Counted from the first letter of the stretch, positions 1 to 9,124 are shown. The stretch is DNA of 64,000 bases from Ruminococcus sp. AM36-2AA (GCF_003461955.1 NZ_QTYB01000015.1:1-64000); one strand, 5' to 3'. A program made the numbers and translations. The notes: generated from the letters alone by a model not told the origin.

Positions 1-50
1 AAAAAAATAGAATTTGCAGTTGCTAACCATTCATGCGTTTGTCGTGGTAA

Positions 51-83
51 AAAATGCCTTGTGTGTTGAGGCATTTTCTTTTT
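51..83 (+). terminator. Rho-independent terminator of an upstream gene
   Basis: The arms AAAATGCCT and AGGCATTTT enclose a 9-nt loop and are followed by CTTTTT. The gene it ends lies before the window. Its 3' arm overlaps the -35 box of the next promoter. Confidence 0.65.
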
Positions 84-94
84 CATGATATAAT
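66..94 (+). promoter_or_regulatory. Sigma-A promoter of the LacI pair
   Basis: The -35 box is TTGAGG (66-71), the spacer is 17 bp and the -10 box is a perfect TATAAT (89-94). The leader to the start codon is about 40 nt. Confidence 0.7.
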
Positions 95-142
95 ATGAAA
101 ATACTCTATTATCTGTAAATGCATCAGAACCGGAGGTTTTAC

Positions 143-1207
143 ATGAACGTTACGATCAATGATATCGCCCGTGCGACAGGCCTGTCCACCGCAACGATCT
201 CCAAATATATAAACCACAAAAAAATACGGGAAGAAAATCGTATCCTTATAGAAAAGGCAATTCAGGAGCTTGGATATACCCCAAACCGAAATGCCCAGCT
301 TCTTCGTGCCAAAAACACACATACCATCGGTATCCTGATCTCAGATCTTGGTAATTATTTCTGGGGCGAGCTTGTCAATTCCATTATCAAGCATTTCACA
401 GATCATGGCTATACAGTTATTGTCTGTTCTTTCTTTTTTGAACATCAGAAGGAGATCGATACGATACAGGATATTATCTCCCAGCACTTTGACGGAGTTA
501 TCATGCTCCCATCCTGCTGGCATGATGACCTGTACCAGCTTTTACAGAATGCCGGCATACCGGTTGTAATGCTCGATCAGATTCCTGCTTCCATGAGACA
601 TTTTCCTGTAGACTGTGTTATTTCTGATAATTACAGAGGCGGTGCACTGCTGGCAGAGCACCTTTTGGAAAAAGGCCACACAAAGGTCTGGATCATGGAA
701 CAGTATCTGGACTCCTACACCATCGAGCAGCGGATCCAGGGCTTTGTGGATGTATATCAGAAAAATGGCATTGACCTTCTGAAACAGCAGGATTCTTTTC
801 CCCCTGTTTCTTTTGGTTCCACTGCAGAAACGATCATCCAGAGCAACCTGCATTTCCAGAAGCTTATTGATTCTTCCGATCCCCCTACTGCTGTTTTTTT
901 TGACTGCTATCTCTCCGCAATGGGTGGTTTAAGCGCTGCCAGCCAGGCACGGATTTCCGTTCCTCAGGATATTTCCTTTGTGTGCTTTGATGATGATCCG
1001 CTTTTCAAGACCATGAGCGCGGCTATGACCTGCGTCTCACAGGATCTGACAAGCATGGGGAAACATGCTGTGGAATTACTTTTAAAAAGGATCCATGGAG
1101 ACTATACGGATTTTCCAAAAATAGACATGCTGGATGTTGTATTCCACCCGCGGCGCTCCGTAAAAGACCTGTCCGAACACAACAGTACAGCATCCGGAAA
1201 GGATTGA
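143..1207 (+). CDS. LacI/GalR-family transcriptional regulator
   Basis: This is a cytoplasmic DNA-binding repressor or activator of 354 residues, the usual family length. The N-terminal helix-turn-helix reads TINDIARATGLSTATISKYI and is followed by a hinge and a periplasmic-binding-protein-like effector domain (about residue 60 onward, beginning THTIGILISDLGNYF). I chose the ATG at 143 because GGAGG lies 6 nt upstream and the protein then begins right at the HTH; an earlier in-frame ATG at 119 lacks a ribosome site. A second LacI gene follows 3 bp after the stop, so the two are co-transcribed. The effector is unknown: no sugar gene lies beside it in the window. Confidence 0.9.
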   Translation: MNVTINDIARATGLSTATISKYINHKKIREENRILIEKAIQELGYTPNRNAQLLRAKNTHTIGILISDLGNYFWGELVNSIIKHFTDHGYTVIVCSFFFEHQKEIDTIQDIISQHFDGVIMLPSCWHDDLYQLLQNAGIPVVMLDQIPASMRHFPVDCVISDNYRGGALLAEHLLEKGHTKVWIMEQYLDSYTIEQRIQGFVDVYQKNGIDLLKQQDSFPPVSFGSTAETIIQSNLHFQKLIDSSDPPTAVFFDCYLSAMGGLSAASQARISVPQDISFVCFDDDPLFKTMSAAMTCVSQDLTSMGKHAVELLLKRIHGDYTDFPKIDMLDVVFHPRRSVKDLSEHNSTASGKD

Positions 1208-1210
1208 TTT

Positions 1211-2227
1211 ATGAGTGCAACCATCAAGGACATTGCCAGAGAAACCGGTCTGGCATTGGCCACCATTTCAAAATATATCAACGGCGGAACTGTACGGCCG
1301 CAAAACAAAAAGCAGATCGACGAAGCGATCCGGAAACTGAATTACGTTCCACGAAACACGGCCCGGGGACTTCGTTCCTCCAAGACTTACCGTATCGGTC
1401 TGGTATCCGGTCCTCCCAATACTCCGCATAATGCTTTTCTTCTGAGCAAAATAGAAAACACCATGCGCGCTCACGGTTATTCTCTCACATTTATGAGCGG
1501 CGACAAATATAAGGATCATGTCAATAAATTCGTCCCTCACATGCTCCGCTCTGGGATCGACGGCCTTATCATTACCTCTTTCAGTCTGAACCAGGACATC
1601 TGTTCTGCTGTGGAACACGCCAAAATCCCTGTTGTGGAGCTGGAAGAACACAGCCATTTCCACCGTACAGACTGTGTACAGACCAGCTGTACCTCCGGAG
1701 CCTACGAGATCGTGGAGCATCTGATAAAAATGGGGCATCAGAAGATCGCCCTTGTCACCGGTTCTCCTGCATCCTATACCGCATGCGAACGAAAAAAAGG
1801 CTATCTCCGGGCACTGGAAGACTACGATATTCCTGTTAATCCCGATTATATCATCGCTGAAAATTACGCAAACGACTTTGGATATCAGGCAATGCAGAAA
1901 TTATGGAATCTTCCGGAACGTCCGACTGCCGTATTTTCTGCGAACTATACACTATGCCTCGGTATTTATGAAGCGATCTACAGCCTTGGCATCCGGATCC
2001 CGGAAGACCTGTCTGTTGTCTCCTTTGATGATTTTGAACTGTCCATGCTGCTTTCTCCTCAGCTGACCGCTGTCCGTCAGCCGCTGACCGGTCTGGCAGA
2101 GCAGGCCTGTGATCTGCTGCTTCGCAGAATGAACGGAGACTACTGCGATTTTCCAAGGACGATCCGCCTGAAGCCGGAATGCATTTACCGGGATTCCGTG
2201 CGTAACCTCTTTTCTGATGGTAAGTAA
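1211..2227 (+). CDS. LacI/GalR-family transcriptional regulator (second of a pair)
   Basis: It has 338 residues. The HTH reads TIKDIARETGLALATISKYI and is followed by a sugar-binding-type domain with the typical C-terminal segment LSVVSFDDFELSMLL and a final LLLRRMNGDY helix. AAAGGA lies 7 nt before the ATG, inside the end of the preceding LacI gene. The HTH resembles that of its neighbour, which suggests an old tandem duplication, but the effector domains differ clearly. Two adjacent regulators without an adjacent target operon is unusual; the target may lie upstream of the window. A gene-free 184 bp separates it from the converging transglutaminase gene, and I see no clear terminator there. 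Confidence 0.9.
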   Translation: MSATIKDIARETGLALATISKYINGGTVRPQNKKQIDEAIRKLNYVPRNTARGLRSSKTYRIGLVSGPPNTPHNAFLLSKIENTMRAHGYSLTFMSGDKYKDHVNKFVPHMLRSGIDGLIITSFSLNQDICSAVEHAKIPVVELEEHSHFHRTDCVQTSCTSGAYEIVEHLIKMGHQKIALVTGSPASYTACERKKGYLRALEDYDIPVNPDYIIAENYANDFGYQAMQKLWNLPERPTAVFSANYTLCLGIYEAIYSLGIRIPEDLSVVSFDDFELSMLLSPQLTAVRQPLTGLAEQACDLLLRRMNGDYCDFPRTIRLKPECIYRDSVRNLFSDGK

Positions 2228-2411
2228 TGCAAAACAACTTTTATTACGGCAGTTTCGGGAAGTACAACAGGTATTCTCATTCCAATCTGCCTTCATATTC
2301 TGAACATCTGAACCACTGCAATAATTTCACAGCTTTTACAGAGGCACAGACCGTCACCGACACAGTCGATGATACGGCCTGTGTTCCTTCTGTATATATC
2401 CGATATATCTG

Positions 2412-4895
2412 TTACATCAGTCTCAACAGCATATCTCCGGTTCCCACATTGTATCCGCTGGTTGCATAAATCCCATTCAGGCTTTTGTTTGTCACAATGA
2501 TCAGCGGGAGCTTATCCGGATCTACGTACATTCTTCTTCCCAGTATATTGATGATCTCTGAAAAATCATCATATAAGATCTGAACATTTCCAAGCTTGCC
2601 CAGTGCTCTTGAAAGGGTAGGTGTCTCCAGCGCTTTTTTGCTTTTTACTACAAAAATGATTCTCTTCGCATATCGGGAAAAAGCTTCTTCCTGCTCCATC
2701 ATCTCATTTAAGATATGCTCCGTCGGTTCTTTCTCCTCTTCCAGAAACGCCAGGATATGCTTCCCATCTGCCGTCAGTTCTGACGCCTTCACGGTGCTCC
2801 CATCCTCTTTTCTGAGAGTAAATTCCGGTATGGAAATATTCTCCAGCATGTCTTCCAGGTTTGCATTCCGAAATGCCAGCTCCACCCTCTTCATTTCTCC
2901 GATCTGAACCTCAAAATAATACTCCGCGGCAAATATATTTCCATTTGGCAGTCTGTTTGAGGTAAGGATCCTGTAATTTCCCGCTTCCAGTGGCAGCTTC
3001 ATCATCTGATCTCTGAAATTTTCGGTTTCCAGCTTCAGTGTGCTGTATTTTCCGGCTTCCAGTTTTGCGATGCTCCAGTTCTGGAAATATTTCCACTGTG
3101 TATCCTCACTTGCCTTCAGAAAGATCGATGCGTTTTTCTCTGTTTCCGCAGATACCGGGATGAATTTTCCGTTTTTCATATACTCCATGGAACGGTCATG
3201 AGGGTTCAGGCGTGCTGGAATTCCCAGTGTTCTCGCCATTGCCACAAAAAGGATCTTTTTTGACAGAAGGCTTCCTGTTCCCGTTTTCAGACATCCGGAC
3301 GGCGTGGTGATCACACTGCTGCGTTCTTTCTCCGGGCTGGAAATGATCTTATCCTCAATCCATTTCCAGATCTTTGCCGGCTCCTTTTGCAGCATATTTT
3401 TCTCTTCTTCCGACAGCTGCTCAAGAATCGCTTTTCTGTATTTCTGCAAAACTTCATCGTCAACTCTCGGGTTCAGTACATATGGTACAAAAATATCTGC
3501 ATCCATGTTTTTTTCATACGGTAATGCAGATTTCAGATGTTCCTCCAGAACCTGGCTGATACAGTCTGTTCTGTCTTTCTCTGTGAGGACTTCAAGGAGT
3601 TTTTTTCTCATTGAAGAATCTCCAGTTTCTTTTTCCAGGAATTTCCGACACTCCGGATTGCTCAGGTTTCTTACCTTCTGTTCCCTGTAAGCGTTTGCCT
3701 CTGCCAGACGTCTGCTGCCTCTTTCCTTCTGCTCCGGTGTTGGCATATCTTTATTTACAGGTGCATCATGAGGTGCGATCATATCGATCTCCGTCCATTC
3801 CTCATAAAAAATACCCTTTTCCTTTCCTACGGGCATCAGGCAGATCTCACAACAATCCTCTGTTTTTGTATCCATGCTGTTTTCTGCATGCAGCCATTCT
3901 CCCTCTGCATACATCCTTGCAGAAATATGGATACTTCCAAGCCCTGTTGTCAGGCAGACTTTTCCCAGACTGTCGGTTTTCAGTTCTGCGATCGGGGCAT
4001 ATTCCGAATAATTCAGCACCTCAAAAGAAACTTCTGCACATTCTGCCGGTTTTCCATGTGAATCCTTTACGGACACAGTGATCTCTTTTGTCAGTGCATA
4101 TCGTTTCAGCTCGTTGAGCATAGTCACCATACCATCTTTGCCGATCACTTCTCCCTCCGGGATCATGGTATCAAAAACTCTTGAATGGACCATCATGGCC
4201 CTTGAGGAAGCGTTGGTAAACCATCCCTTATTCAGGATCTCCTCCGGCTCACAGGCTCCCAGAAAATACCAGCTTCCATCGCACCAGATTTCCACCCAGG
4301 CATGATTGTCATCACAATGAGACCACTTTGGTGCATATACCTGACGGGCAGGTACACCAACACTTCTCAGTGCATTAACGGTAAATACAGATTCCTCTCC
4401 GCATCTTCCGTTTCCTCTGCGGTATACGGCAAGTGCAGACAGGGTACGGTCATCTGTACAATGATAGGTAGCCTCCTGTGCACACCAGTAGTTCACCTCC
4501 AGGGCAGCTTCCCGGAAGCTCATTCCCTCAGTTCTCTCTCCGATCTCCCTGCGGAAAAATGTACGGCAGGGTGCGATCTCCTCCTCATTTACTCTGTGAA
4601 ACAGCACATAATTCAAAAAGATTTCCTCCGGCAGCTCTGCCACCCCGGAGTTTTCCTTCCATAAATATACGCCATTTTCCGCATAATCCAGAAATACTTC
4701 AAACGCGTAATTTCCGATATCACTGTACGGCATGAACGCATATAAATATTTGCACGCCAGAGCCACTTCGTCTGTGCATTCCGCAAGCTTTTTATCAATC
4801 TCCGCAAAAGCCTGCGGTAACTCCATCACCTGCTCCCGATATTTTTTTTCAATCCGATCACGGTTTTCTTTCAGAAAAATCTTCCCCTCAGCCAT
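2412..4895 (-). CDS. Large cytoplasmic transglutaminase-like protein with thioredoxin-like C-terminus
   Basis: It has 827 residues and no signal peptide. A transglutaminase-like (TGc) core lies at about residues 150-230: the catalytic Cys is in NGRCGEES, the His in NHAWVEIW, and an acidic residue follows in LGACEPEE. A beta-rich, Ig-like stretch follows (about 270-350). A second, weaker TGc-like segment contains GCLKTGTGSLLSKK and RTLGIPARLNPHD (about 530-570). The last 130 residues have the alternating pattern of a thioredoxin fold but lack a CxxC. GGAGG lies 7 nt before the ATG. The start overlaps the cutC stop (TAATG), so the two are translationally coupled. The substrate is unknown; proteins of this kind may be peptidases or cross-linkers. 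Confidence 0.8.
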   Translation of the reverse strand: MAEGKIFLKENRDRIEKKYREQVMELPQAFAEIDKKLAECTDEVALACKYLYAFMPYSDIGNYAFEVFLDYAENGVYLWKENSGVAELPEEIFLNYVLFHRVNEEEIAPCRTFFRREIGERTEGMSFREAALEVNYWCAQEATYHCTDDRTLSALAVYRRGNGRCGEESVFTVNALRSVGVPARQVYAPKWSHCDDNHAWVEIWCDGSWYFLGACEPEEILNKGWFTNASSRAMMVHSRVFDTMIPEGEVIGKDGMVTMLNELKRYALTKEITVSVKDSHGKPAECAEVSFEVLNYSEYAPIAELKTDSLGKVCLTTGLGSIHISARMYAEGEWLHAENSMDTKTEDCCEICLMPVGKEKGIFYEEWTEIDMIAPHDAPVNKDMPTPEQKERGSRRLAEANAYREQKVRNLSNPECRKFLEKETGDSSMRKKLLEVLTEKDRTDCISQVLEEHLKSALPYEKNMDADIFVPYVLNPRVDDEVLQKYRKAILEQLSEEEKNMLQKEPAKIWKWIEDKIISSPEKERSSVITTPSGCLKTGTGSLLSKKILFVAMARTLGIPARLNPHDRSMEYMKNGKFIPVSAETEKNASIFLKASEDTQWKYFQNWSIAKLEAGKYSTLKLETENFRDQMMKLPLEAGNYRILTSNRLPNGNIFAAEYYFEVQIGEMKRVELAFRNANLEDMLENISIPEFTLRKEDGSTVKASELTADGKHILAFLEEEKEPTEHILNEMMEQEEAFSRYAKRIIFVVKSKKALETPTLSRALGKLGNVQILYDDFSEIINILGRRMYVDPDKLPLIIVTNKSLNGIYATSGYNVGTGDMLLRLM

Positions 4896-5641
4896 TATAA
4901 TTCCTCCAGAACTTTCTTTGCAGCACGAACATTTTCAATATCTGTACGCCATATCTCATATTCACTGAATGTCGGAAGTCCCATATTGACACCTTCCTTG
5001 CGAAACTGCATCGCACTGTCCGTTACAACCTTGCCGCTCATATGATAAGCCTTGATCCCGGTAAGGGGATAAAGCTGGCGGATCACTTCCGCACCGACGC
5101 CACTCCCCGCCTGGATAGTGATACGCCCCTGACTCCTGGTTTCCAGTTCCTTCAGAAGCTCCGCACCCTGAAGGCAGGTATTCTTCTGTCCGGAGGTAAG
5201 GATCGTATCGATTCCCAGCGAGATTGCCTGTTCCATAGCCTCGATCGGATCTGCGCACACATCAAAAGCCCTGTGCAGCGTAACAGACATATCTCCCGCA
5301 GCATCCATCAGTTCTTTCATCTGTTCCATATTCAAGGTGCCATCCGGTTTCAGGATACCTACCACGACACCCTCCGCTCCCATTTTGCGGAAATCCTTTA
5401 CGGCATTCCTTATCATAGAAAATTCCGCATCTGTATAACAGAAATCTCCAAACCGCGGACGGATCAGCGCATGGATCCGGATATCTGAACGCTTCCTTAT
5501 TTCCTCAAAAAGCCATGGACCGGGAGTTGTCCCCCCGATGATCAGATTGCTGCAAAGCTCCAATCTGTCCGCGCCACCCTCGGCTGCTGCCATGGCGGAT
5601 TCCACAGAATCCACACAGGTTTCCAGAATATAGTCTTTCAT
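4895..5641 (-). CDS. cutC: CutC-family TIM-barrel protein
   Basis: It has 248 residues, the normal CutC length. Family signatures are ETCVDSVESAMAAAEGGADR near the N-terminus, LCSNLIIGGTTPG, HALIRPRFGDFCYTDAEF and TLHRAFDVCADP. CutC was named for copper homeostasis, but its biochemical role is not settled. It is the middle gene of deoR-cutC-transglutaminase: 29 bp after the deoR stop and overlapping the transglutaminase start. In Firmicutes CutC is often found in sugar or glycan operons rather than copper ones, and the DeoR neighbour fits that. GGGGGG lies 8 nt before the ATG. Confidence 0.9.
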   Translation of the reverse strand: MKDYILETCVDSVESAMAAAEGGADRLELCSNLIIGGTTPGPWLFEEIRKRSDIRIHALIRPRFGDFCYTDAEFSMIRNAVKDFRKMGAEGVVVGILKPDGTLNMEQMKELMDAAGDMSVTLHRAFDVCADPIEAMEQAISLGIDTILTSGQKNTCLQGAELLKELETRSQGRITIQAGSGVGAEVIRQLYPLTGIKAYHMSGKVVTDSAMQFRKEGVNMGLPTFSEYEIWRTDIENVRAAKKVLEEL

Positions 5642-5670
5642 GTAAAAATCCCCCCTTTATTACTGTTTGC

Positions 5671-6432
5671 TCAGAGTAATTTCACTCCGGTATTCCTCAG
5701 TATGTTCACAATGGTATCATCCGGAAATTCATCGGTAATGATCCCACTGATATCATCAAAATGTGTATATTTATAAGATTCGTTAAAATAAAACTTCTCT
5801 CTCTCCATAACCACATATTTATGTCTGCTGCTCTGCACTGCCGCCTTCTTGGTCAGCCCATCCTCCACTCCGGATGTGGTGACTGCAAGATCTGTCATAT
5901 CCACGCCACAGCTTCCCAAAAAGGCCCGGTCAAAGCTGTACTGCTTGATCACCTCAATGGCCGCAGCTCCCATAAATCCATTCACCGAACGGTACATAGT
6001 TCCCCCTGTGCCTATGGCCGTTATGGACGGATTCGCAGCAAGGATCTGCAGGATATCGATCATATTGCTGATAACCACAACATGCATGCCCGACGAAGCG
6101 ATAAGCCTTGCCAGCTCTATATTTGTAGTGGAAACATCCAGAAAGATCGTTTCGTTATTTTTGATCAGCTTAAAGGCTTTCGCAGCGATCACTTTCTTCT
6201 TATCAAGATTGTACATACGCCTGTCTACTACGTTTCTCTCCAGAGGATACTCCTGTGACAGGATCGCTCCGCCGTAAGTCCTCTTTAATCTGCCTGCATT
6301 TTCAAGGATCTTGAGATCCTTGCGGATACAGTCCTCCGTAACCTGAAACATCTCGCTTAATTCTTTGACCCTGACTTTTCCTTTTTCGCGGAGACATTTC
6401 TCTATTGCATTCTGTCGTTCTTCTGTAAACAT
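5671..6432 (-). CDS. DeoR-family transcriptional regulator
   Basis: It has 253 residues. The N-terminal winged HTH is of the DeoR type (RVKELSEMFQVTEDCIRKDL, then the RTYGGAI turn). A DeoRC sensor domain follows, with the phosphosugar-binding features FLDVSTTNIELARLI and AFLGSCGVDMTDL. DeoR regulators usually sense a sugar phosphate and often repress their own operon. It is the first gene of the deoR-cutC-transglutaminase unit. A strong promoter lies 110 bp upstream and the leader contains a long stem-loop that could be the operator or an RNA structure. Confidence 0.9.
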   Translation of the reverse strand: MFTEERQNAIEKCLREKGKVRVKELSEMFQVTEDCIRKDLKILENAGRLKRTYGGAILSQEYPLERNVVDRRMYNLDKKKVIAAKAFKLIKNNETIFLDVSTTNIELARLIASSGMHVVVISNMIDILQILAANPSITAIGTGGTMYRSVNGFMGAAAIEVIKQYSFDRAFLGSCGVDMTDLAVTTSGVEDGLTKKAAVQSSRHKYVVMEREKFYFNESYKYTHFDDISGIITDEFPDDTIVNILRNTGVKLL

Positions 6433-6484
6433 GTTCCTATCTCCTCTTCCCTGATTTTTCTATAAATAATCATCTATAAAAGTT

Positions 6485-6532
6485 CCAGAAATCAATGCTC
6501 CGCAAAACAATATCCGGCGCATTGATCTCTGG
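6485..6532 (-). promoter_or_regulatory. 14-bp inverted repeat in the deoR leader
   Basis: The arms CCAGAGATCAATGC and GCATTGATTTCTGG (minus strand) are separated by 20 nt and pair at every position if one G-U is allowed. The repeat lies between the promoter and the deoR start. No T-run follows, so it is not a terminator. Autoregulatory operator or RNA hairpin are both possible. Confidence 0.5.
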
Positions 6533-6547
6533 AAAGTCTGTAATTTC

Positions 6548-6576
6548 AGTATAACAGTTCGGTATCTTACTGTCAA
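6548..6576 (-). promoter_or_regulatory. Sigma-A promoter of deoR-cutC-transglutaminase
   Basis: The -35 box is TTGACA (6571-6576), the spacer is 17 bp and the -10 box is TATACT (6548-6553). Confidence 0.8.
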
Positions 6577-6600
6577 TTATTTAGTATTATTTTTTATTGT

Positions 6601-6862
6601 TTTATCGTATTTTGACCAAATCAAGTAAGTTCCATGATTCAATTGCGAACATCCACTTGCCCCTGTTCCGGAAATCCCTTACAAAGCTGCAAATATCCCC
6701 CTGACTCAAAGCCACATGTTCTCTTGCGAAATTATAAAGGTCAATAAACATTGAAAATATTAAATAAATTATGAGGACTTGTCTGTACTCTTCCCGAAAC
6801 AGACAAGTCCCCACAGTTCCATAACAAATATCCAGTTATGAGCAGATAAAATCAGATTTTTA
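6601..6862. other. Gene-free stretch with degenerate repeat copies
   Basis: Together with the deoR leader this is a 430-bp stretch without a convincing gene. At 6612-6663 it carries ACCAAATCAAGTAAGT followed by TTGCGAACATCCACTTG, a worn hybrid of the repeats at 51515-51677. The AT-rich segment 6730-6775 shows nothing else. A 70-codon frame across it (6602-6814) has no ribosome site and I do not call it. Confidence 0.5.
6775..6810 (-). terminator. Hairpin after the M28 peptidase gene
   Basis: Perfect 12-bp arms GGACTTGTCTGT and ACAGACAAGTCC enclose a 12-nt loop. It is placed 50 bp after the stop. The following minus-strand sequence is AT-rich but has no clean T-run, so termination efficiency is uncertain. 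Confidence 0.5.
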
Positions 6863-8176
6863 CTATCTGCACATATATTCATCCAGCTCTCCGATAAATT
6901 TCTCCGGCATCTTTCTCTCAAACGGGAAAACCTCCGCATTCCCCAGTTCATCTGCAATACATCCCAGAAGGATCGCACTTCTCTCCAGCGACCAGGCAGA
7001 CAGCAGATCAATCGTATCATAACGGGTATGCATGCCAAAACCATCCCGGTTCAGAGTCATGGCCGGAATTCCCTTCCATGCAAAAGAATTGGAATCACTT
7101 CCCCAGATCTGATTCTTCACAGACGCTCCGATCCCTGCTCCGTCAGCGATTTCAAGAAGCTTATCACAAACAGAAGCCTCTCCCGTCACTCCCAGAACAT
7201 TTCCTCCGATCAGCTGCCCGGCCAGATCTACATTCATATTAAAACGATGCGCTCCAAGCTCACTCTCATGAACTCTGATATAATCCCGGCTGCCCAGCAA
7301 GCCCTTCTCCTCAGCACCAAACCACACAAACTCCATAGTCCTGCGCGGTCTGTACTGCTGAAAATATCTGCAAAGCTCCATGATGATCGCCGCTCCGGCC
7401 ATATTATCATAGGCCCCCGGTCCCTCCGGTACCGAATCATAATGCGCCGTAAGCGTTAAAATCTCATCTTTCTTATCCGTACCTTCAATCCTCGCCACTA
7501 CATTTCGGGATGTACAGGCCGTCACTTCCTGTTCTACAGCCAGACAAACCACAGCTGCACCCTCCGTCACCAGCTCCACCGCATCTTTATAATGAAGATT
7601 CGCACCCGGGATCCTACCACTATATTTTTCCTGCATCTCGTGAATATCCTCTGAAGACTCCGACAATCCTTCTATCTCTCCTTCTGCATTTCCCGGAAAG
7701 ATCATCGGCAGGCTACGCTGACAGGGAACCCTGTCCACTCCTTCATCCAGCGGAGAACCCTCCACACTGACAAAACCAACAGCCCCGGCGCTCACCAGTC
7801 TCTGATACACATCACCACTCACCCGGCCATTCACCATAACGATCTTACCCTTCGCCCGGGAAAGACTGACAGCATCTCCATTCTCCACATACAAAAAATC
7901 CGCTTTCAGACCTTCTGCCCCAGTATTTCCACATCTTCCATACCCGGTCACCACATACTCCTTCTGATAAGGCTCCACAACCTTAAGCACCGCCCTGTTG
8001 ATCCGAAAACCCCAAAAAGAAAACTCCTCCATCCAATTCTTCACTCCGAAGCTGTCCAAAGTATCCCTGATCATCTTCGCCGCCTTCACTTCCCCAGCAG
8101 TACCAGCTTCTCTGACAAAATCAAACCCGGCCAGAAACTCCATCTGCCGCTTACCACTGATTTCCTTCGTATTCAT
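6863..8176 (-). CDS. M28-family aminopeptidase with PA-like insert
   Basis: It has 437 residues and is cytoplasmic (no signal peptide). It is a zinc exopeptidase of the M28 fold. Two-metal-site residues are visible in TAHYDSVPEG, GAYDNMAGAA, FGAEEKGLLGS, MNVDLAG and the late MHTRYDT. Between about residues 95 and 155 a PA-like segment (AKGKIVMVNG, LVSAGAVGFVSV) is inserted, as in many M28 peptidases. I chose the ATG at 8176 because AAAGG lies about 10 nt upstream; an in-frame upstream extension to 8218 lacks a site. Its leader is largely made of an intergenic repeat (8204-8268). It probably releases N-terminal amino acids from peptides; the specificity cannot be read from sequence. Confidence 0.85.
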   Translation of the reverse strand: MNTKEISGKRQMEFLAGFDFVREAGTAGEVKAAKMIRDTLDSFGVKNWMEEFSFWGFRINRAVLKVVEPYQKEYVVTGYGRCGNTGAEGLKADFLYVENGDAVSLSRAKGKIVMVNGRVSGDVYQRLVSAGAVGFVSVEGSPLDEGVDRVPCQRSLPMIFPGNAEGEIEGLSESSEDIHEMQEKYSGRIPGANLHYKDAVELVTEGAAVVCLAVEQEVTACTSRNVVARIEGTDKKDEILTLTAHYDSVPEGPGAYDNMAGAAIIMELCRYFQQYRPRRTMEFVWFGAEEKGLLGSRDYIRVHESELGAHRFNMNVDLAGQLIGGNVLGVTGEASVCDKLLEIADGAGIGASVKNQIWGSDSNSFAWKGIPAMTLNRDGFGMHTRYDTIDLLSAWSLERSAILLGCIADELGNAEVFPFERKMPEKFIGELDEYMCR

Positions 8177-8203
8177 AACCCCACAACCTTTCTGAATTTT
8201 ATC

Positions 8204-8268
8204 TAAGTCCCCACCCACTGCTTATTGCTTTTCGCAACCCCGCAGGAGACTTACTTGATTCGGTTAAA
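8204..8268 (-). repeat. Structured intergenic repeat R1 (copy in the M28 gene leader)
   Basis: The reverse complement matches 51515-51583 over almost its whole length: AATCAAGTAAGT, then GCGGGGTTGCGAAAAGCAAT, then GGTGGGGACTT. A TATAAT (8268-8273, minus) just upstream suggests the repeat is transcribed as the 5' leader of the peptidase gene. Confidence 0.75.
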
Positions 8269-8287
8269 TTATACACTATTTTTCTTC

Positions 8288-8348
8288 AAAAAAACTGCCC
8301 GCAGCTATTTTTCAGCCAACCCAACCCAAAAATCTCCGCAGACAGTTT
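8288..8348 (-). terminator. Terminator of the NlpC/P60 gene
   Basis: On the minus strand, ACTGTCTGC pairs with GCGGGCAGT (G-U pairs allowed) and an inner A/T-rich stem extends it. A run of seven T follows. Confidence 0.7.
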
Positions 8349-8383
8349 ATATTTCATATCAGTAAATCATTTATATCTATATC

Positions 8384-9073
8384 CTAAGCCACAAACGAAC
8401 CAACCGCAGCCGGAGCCCGGTAATCATAGTCGGAAACCTTAATCCCTGTAGCTGCTGTACTGGCGTGAACGATCTTGCCATCACCAATATAAAGAGCCAC
8501 ATGATCAATACCACCATCACCATAAAAAACCAGATCACCAGCCTCAATATCCGAAACATCCTTCTTCTCGGAAGCCGCACACTGAGCCGCAGCAACACGA
8601 GGAAGCTCATACCCAAACTCCGCAAACACTGACATCACAAACCCCGAACAATCCGCCCCGTTAGTCAGACTCGTACCACCATAAACATAAGGATTCCCCA
8701 CAAACTGCAGCGCAAAATCCACAATCCCCTGCCGCATCTCCAGACGCGCCTCCTCAGCAGCCTTCCGCTCCTCTTCCGCCTTACGCGCAGCCTCAGCAGC
8801 CGCTTCAGCCTCAAGCCTCTCCTGTGCGATCACCTCAGCCTCAGCCTTCGCCTCCTGATACCCCTGAACCTCAGAAACCGTCTTATCCGCCAGCGCACTG
8901 GCAAAAGCAGAAATAGAATCCGCTCCATCCGAAAAACCATCCTCAATGGAAAGCACCTCCACATCTCCATCAGACACAGCACTGACACCATCCACATCCG
9001 CAAAAACAACAGAAGGAACCACACCCACAAGAACAGCACTCAGAACAACAGCAGCAAATTTCTTATAAAACAT
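8384..9073 (-). CDS. Secreted NlpC/P60 peptidoglycan endopeptidase
   Basis: It has 229 residues. The signal peptide (MFYKKFAAVVLSAVLVGVVP) is followed by a short charged Ala/Glu coiled coil (about residues 80-115: AEAEVIAQERLEAEAAAEAA). A C-terminal NlpC/P60 domain carries the catalytic Cys in NGADCSGFV, His in GIDHVALYIG and the third polar position in GKIVHAST. Enzymes of this family cut gamma-D-Glu to diamino-acid bonds in stem peptides. The start at 9073 has GAGAGGAG about 11 nt upstream and gives a clean signal peptide; a longer frame to 9154 does not. The coiled coil is short compared with typical two-domain PcsB/CwlO enzymes. Confidence 0.9.
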   Translation of the reverse strand: MFYKKFAAVVLSAVLVGVVPSVVFADVDGVSAVSDGDVEVLSIEDGFSDGADSISAFASALADKTVSEVQGYQEAKAEAEVIAQERLEAEAAAEAARKAEEERKAAEEARLEMRQGIVDFALQFVGNPYVYGGTSLTNGADCSGFVMSVFAEFGYELPRVAAAQCAASEKKDVSDIEAGDLVFYGDGGIDHVALYIGDGKIVHASTAATGIKVSDYDYRAPAAVGSFVA

Positions 9074-9124
9074 AAACAATAAAACTCCTCTCAGAAAACC
9101 ACGCAGCAACACAATCCATCCATT

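Noticed and set aside
6602..6814. 70-codon open frame on the minus strand
   Set aside because: It has no ribosome site, covers repeat remnants and AT-rich sequence, and resembles no family.
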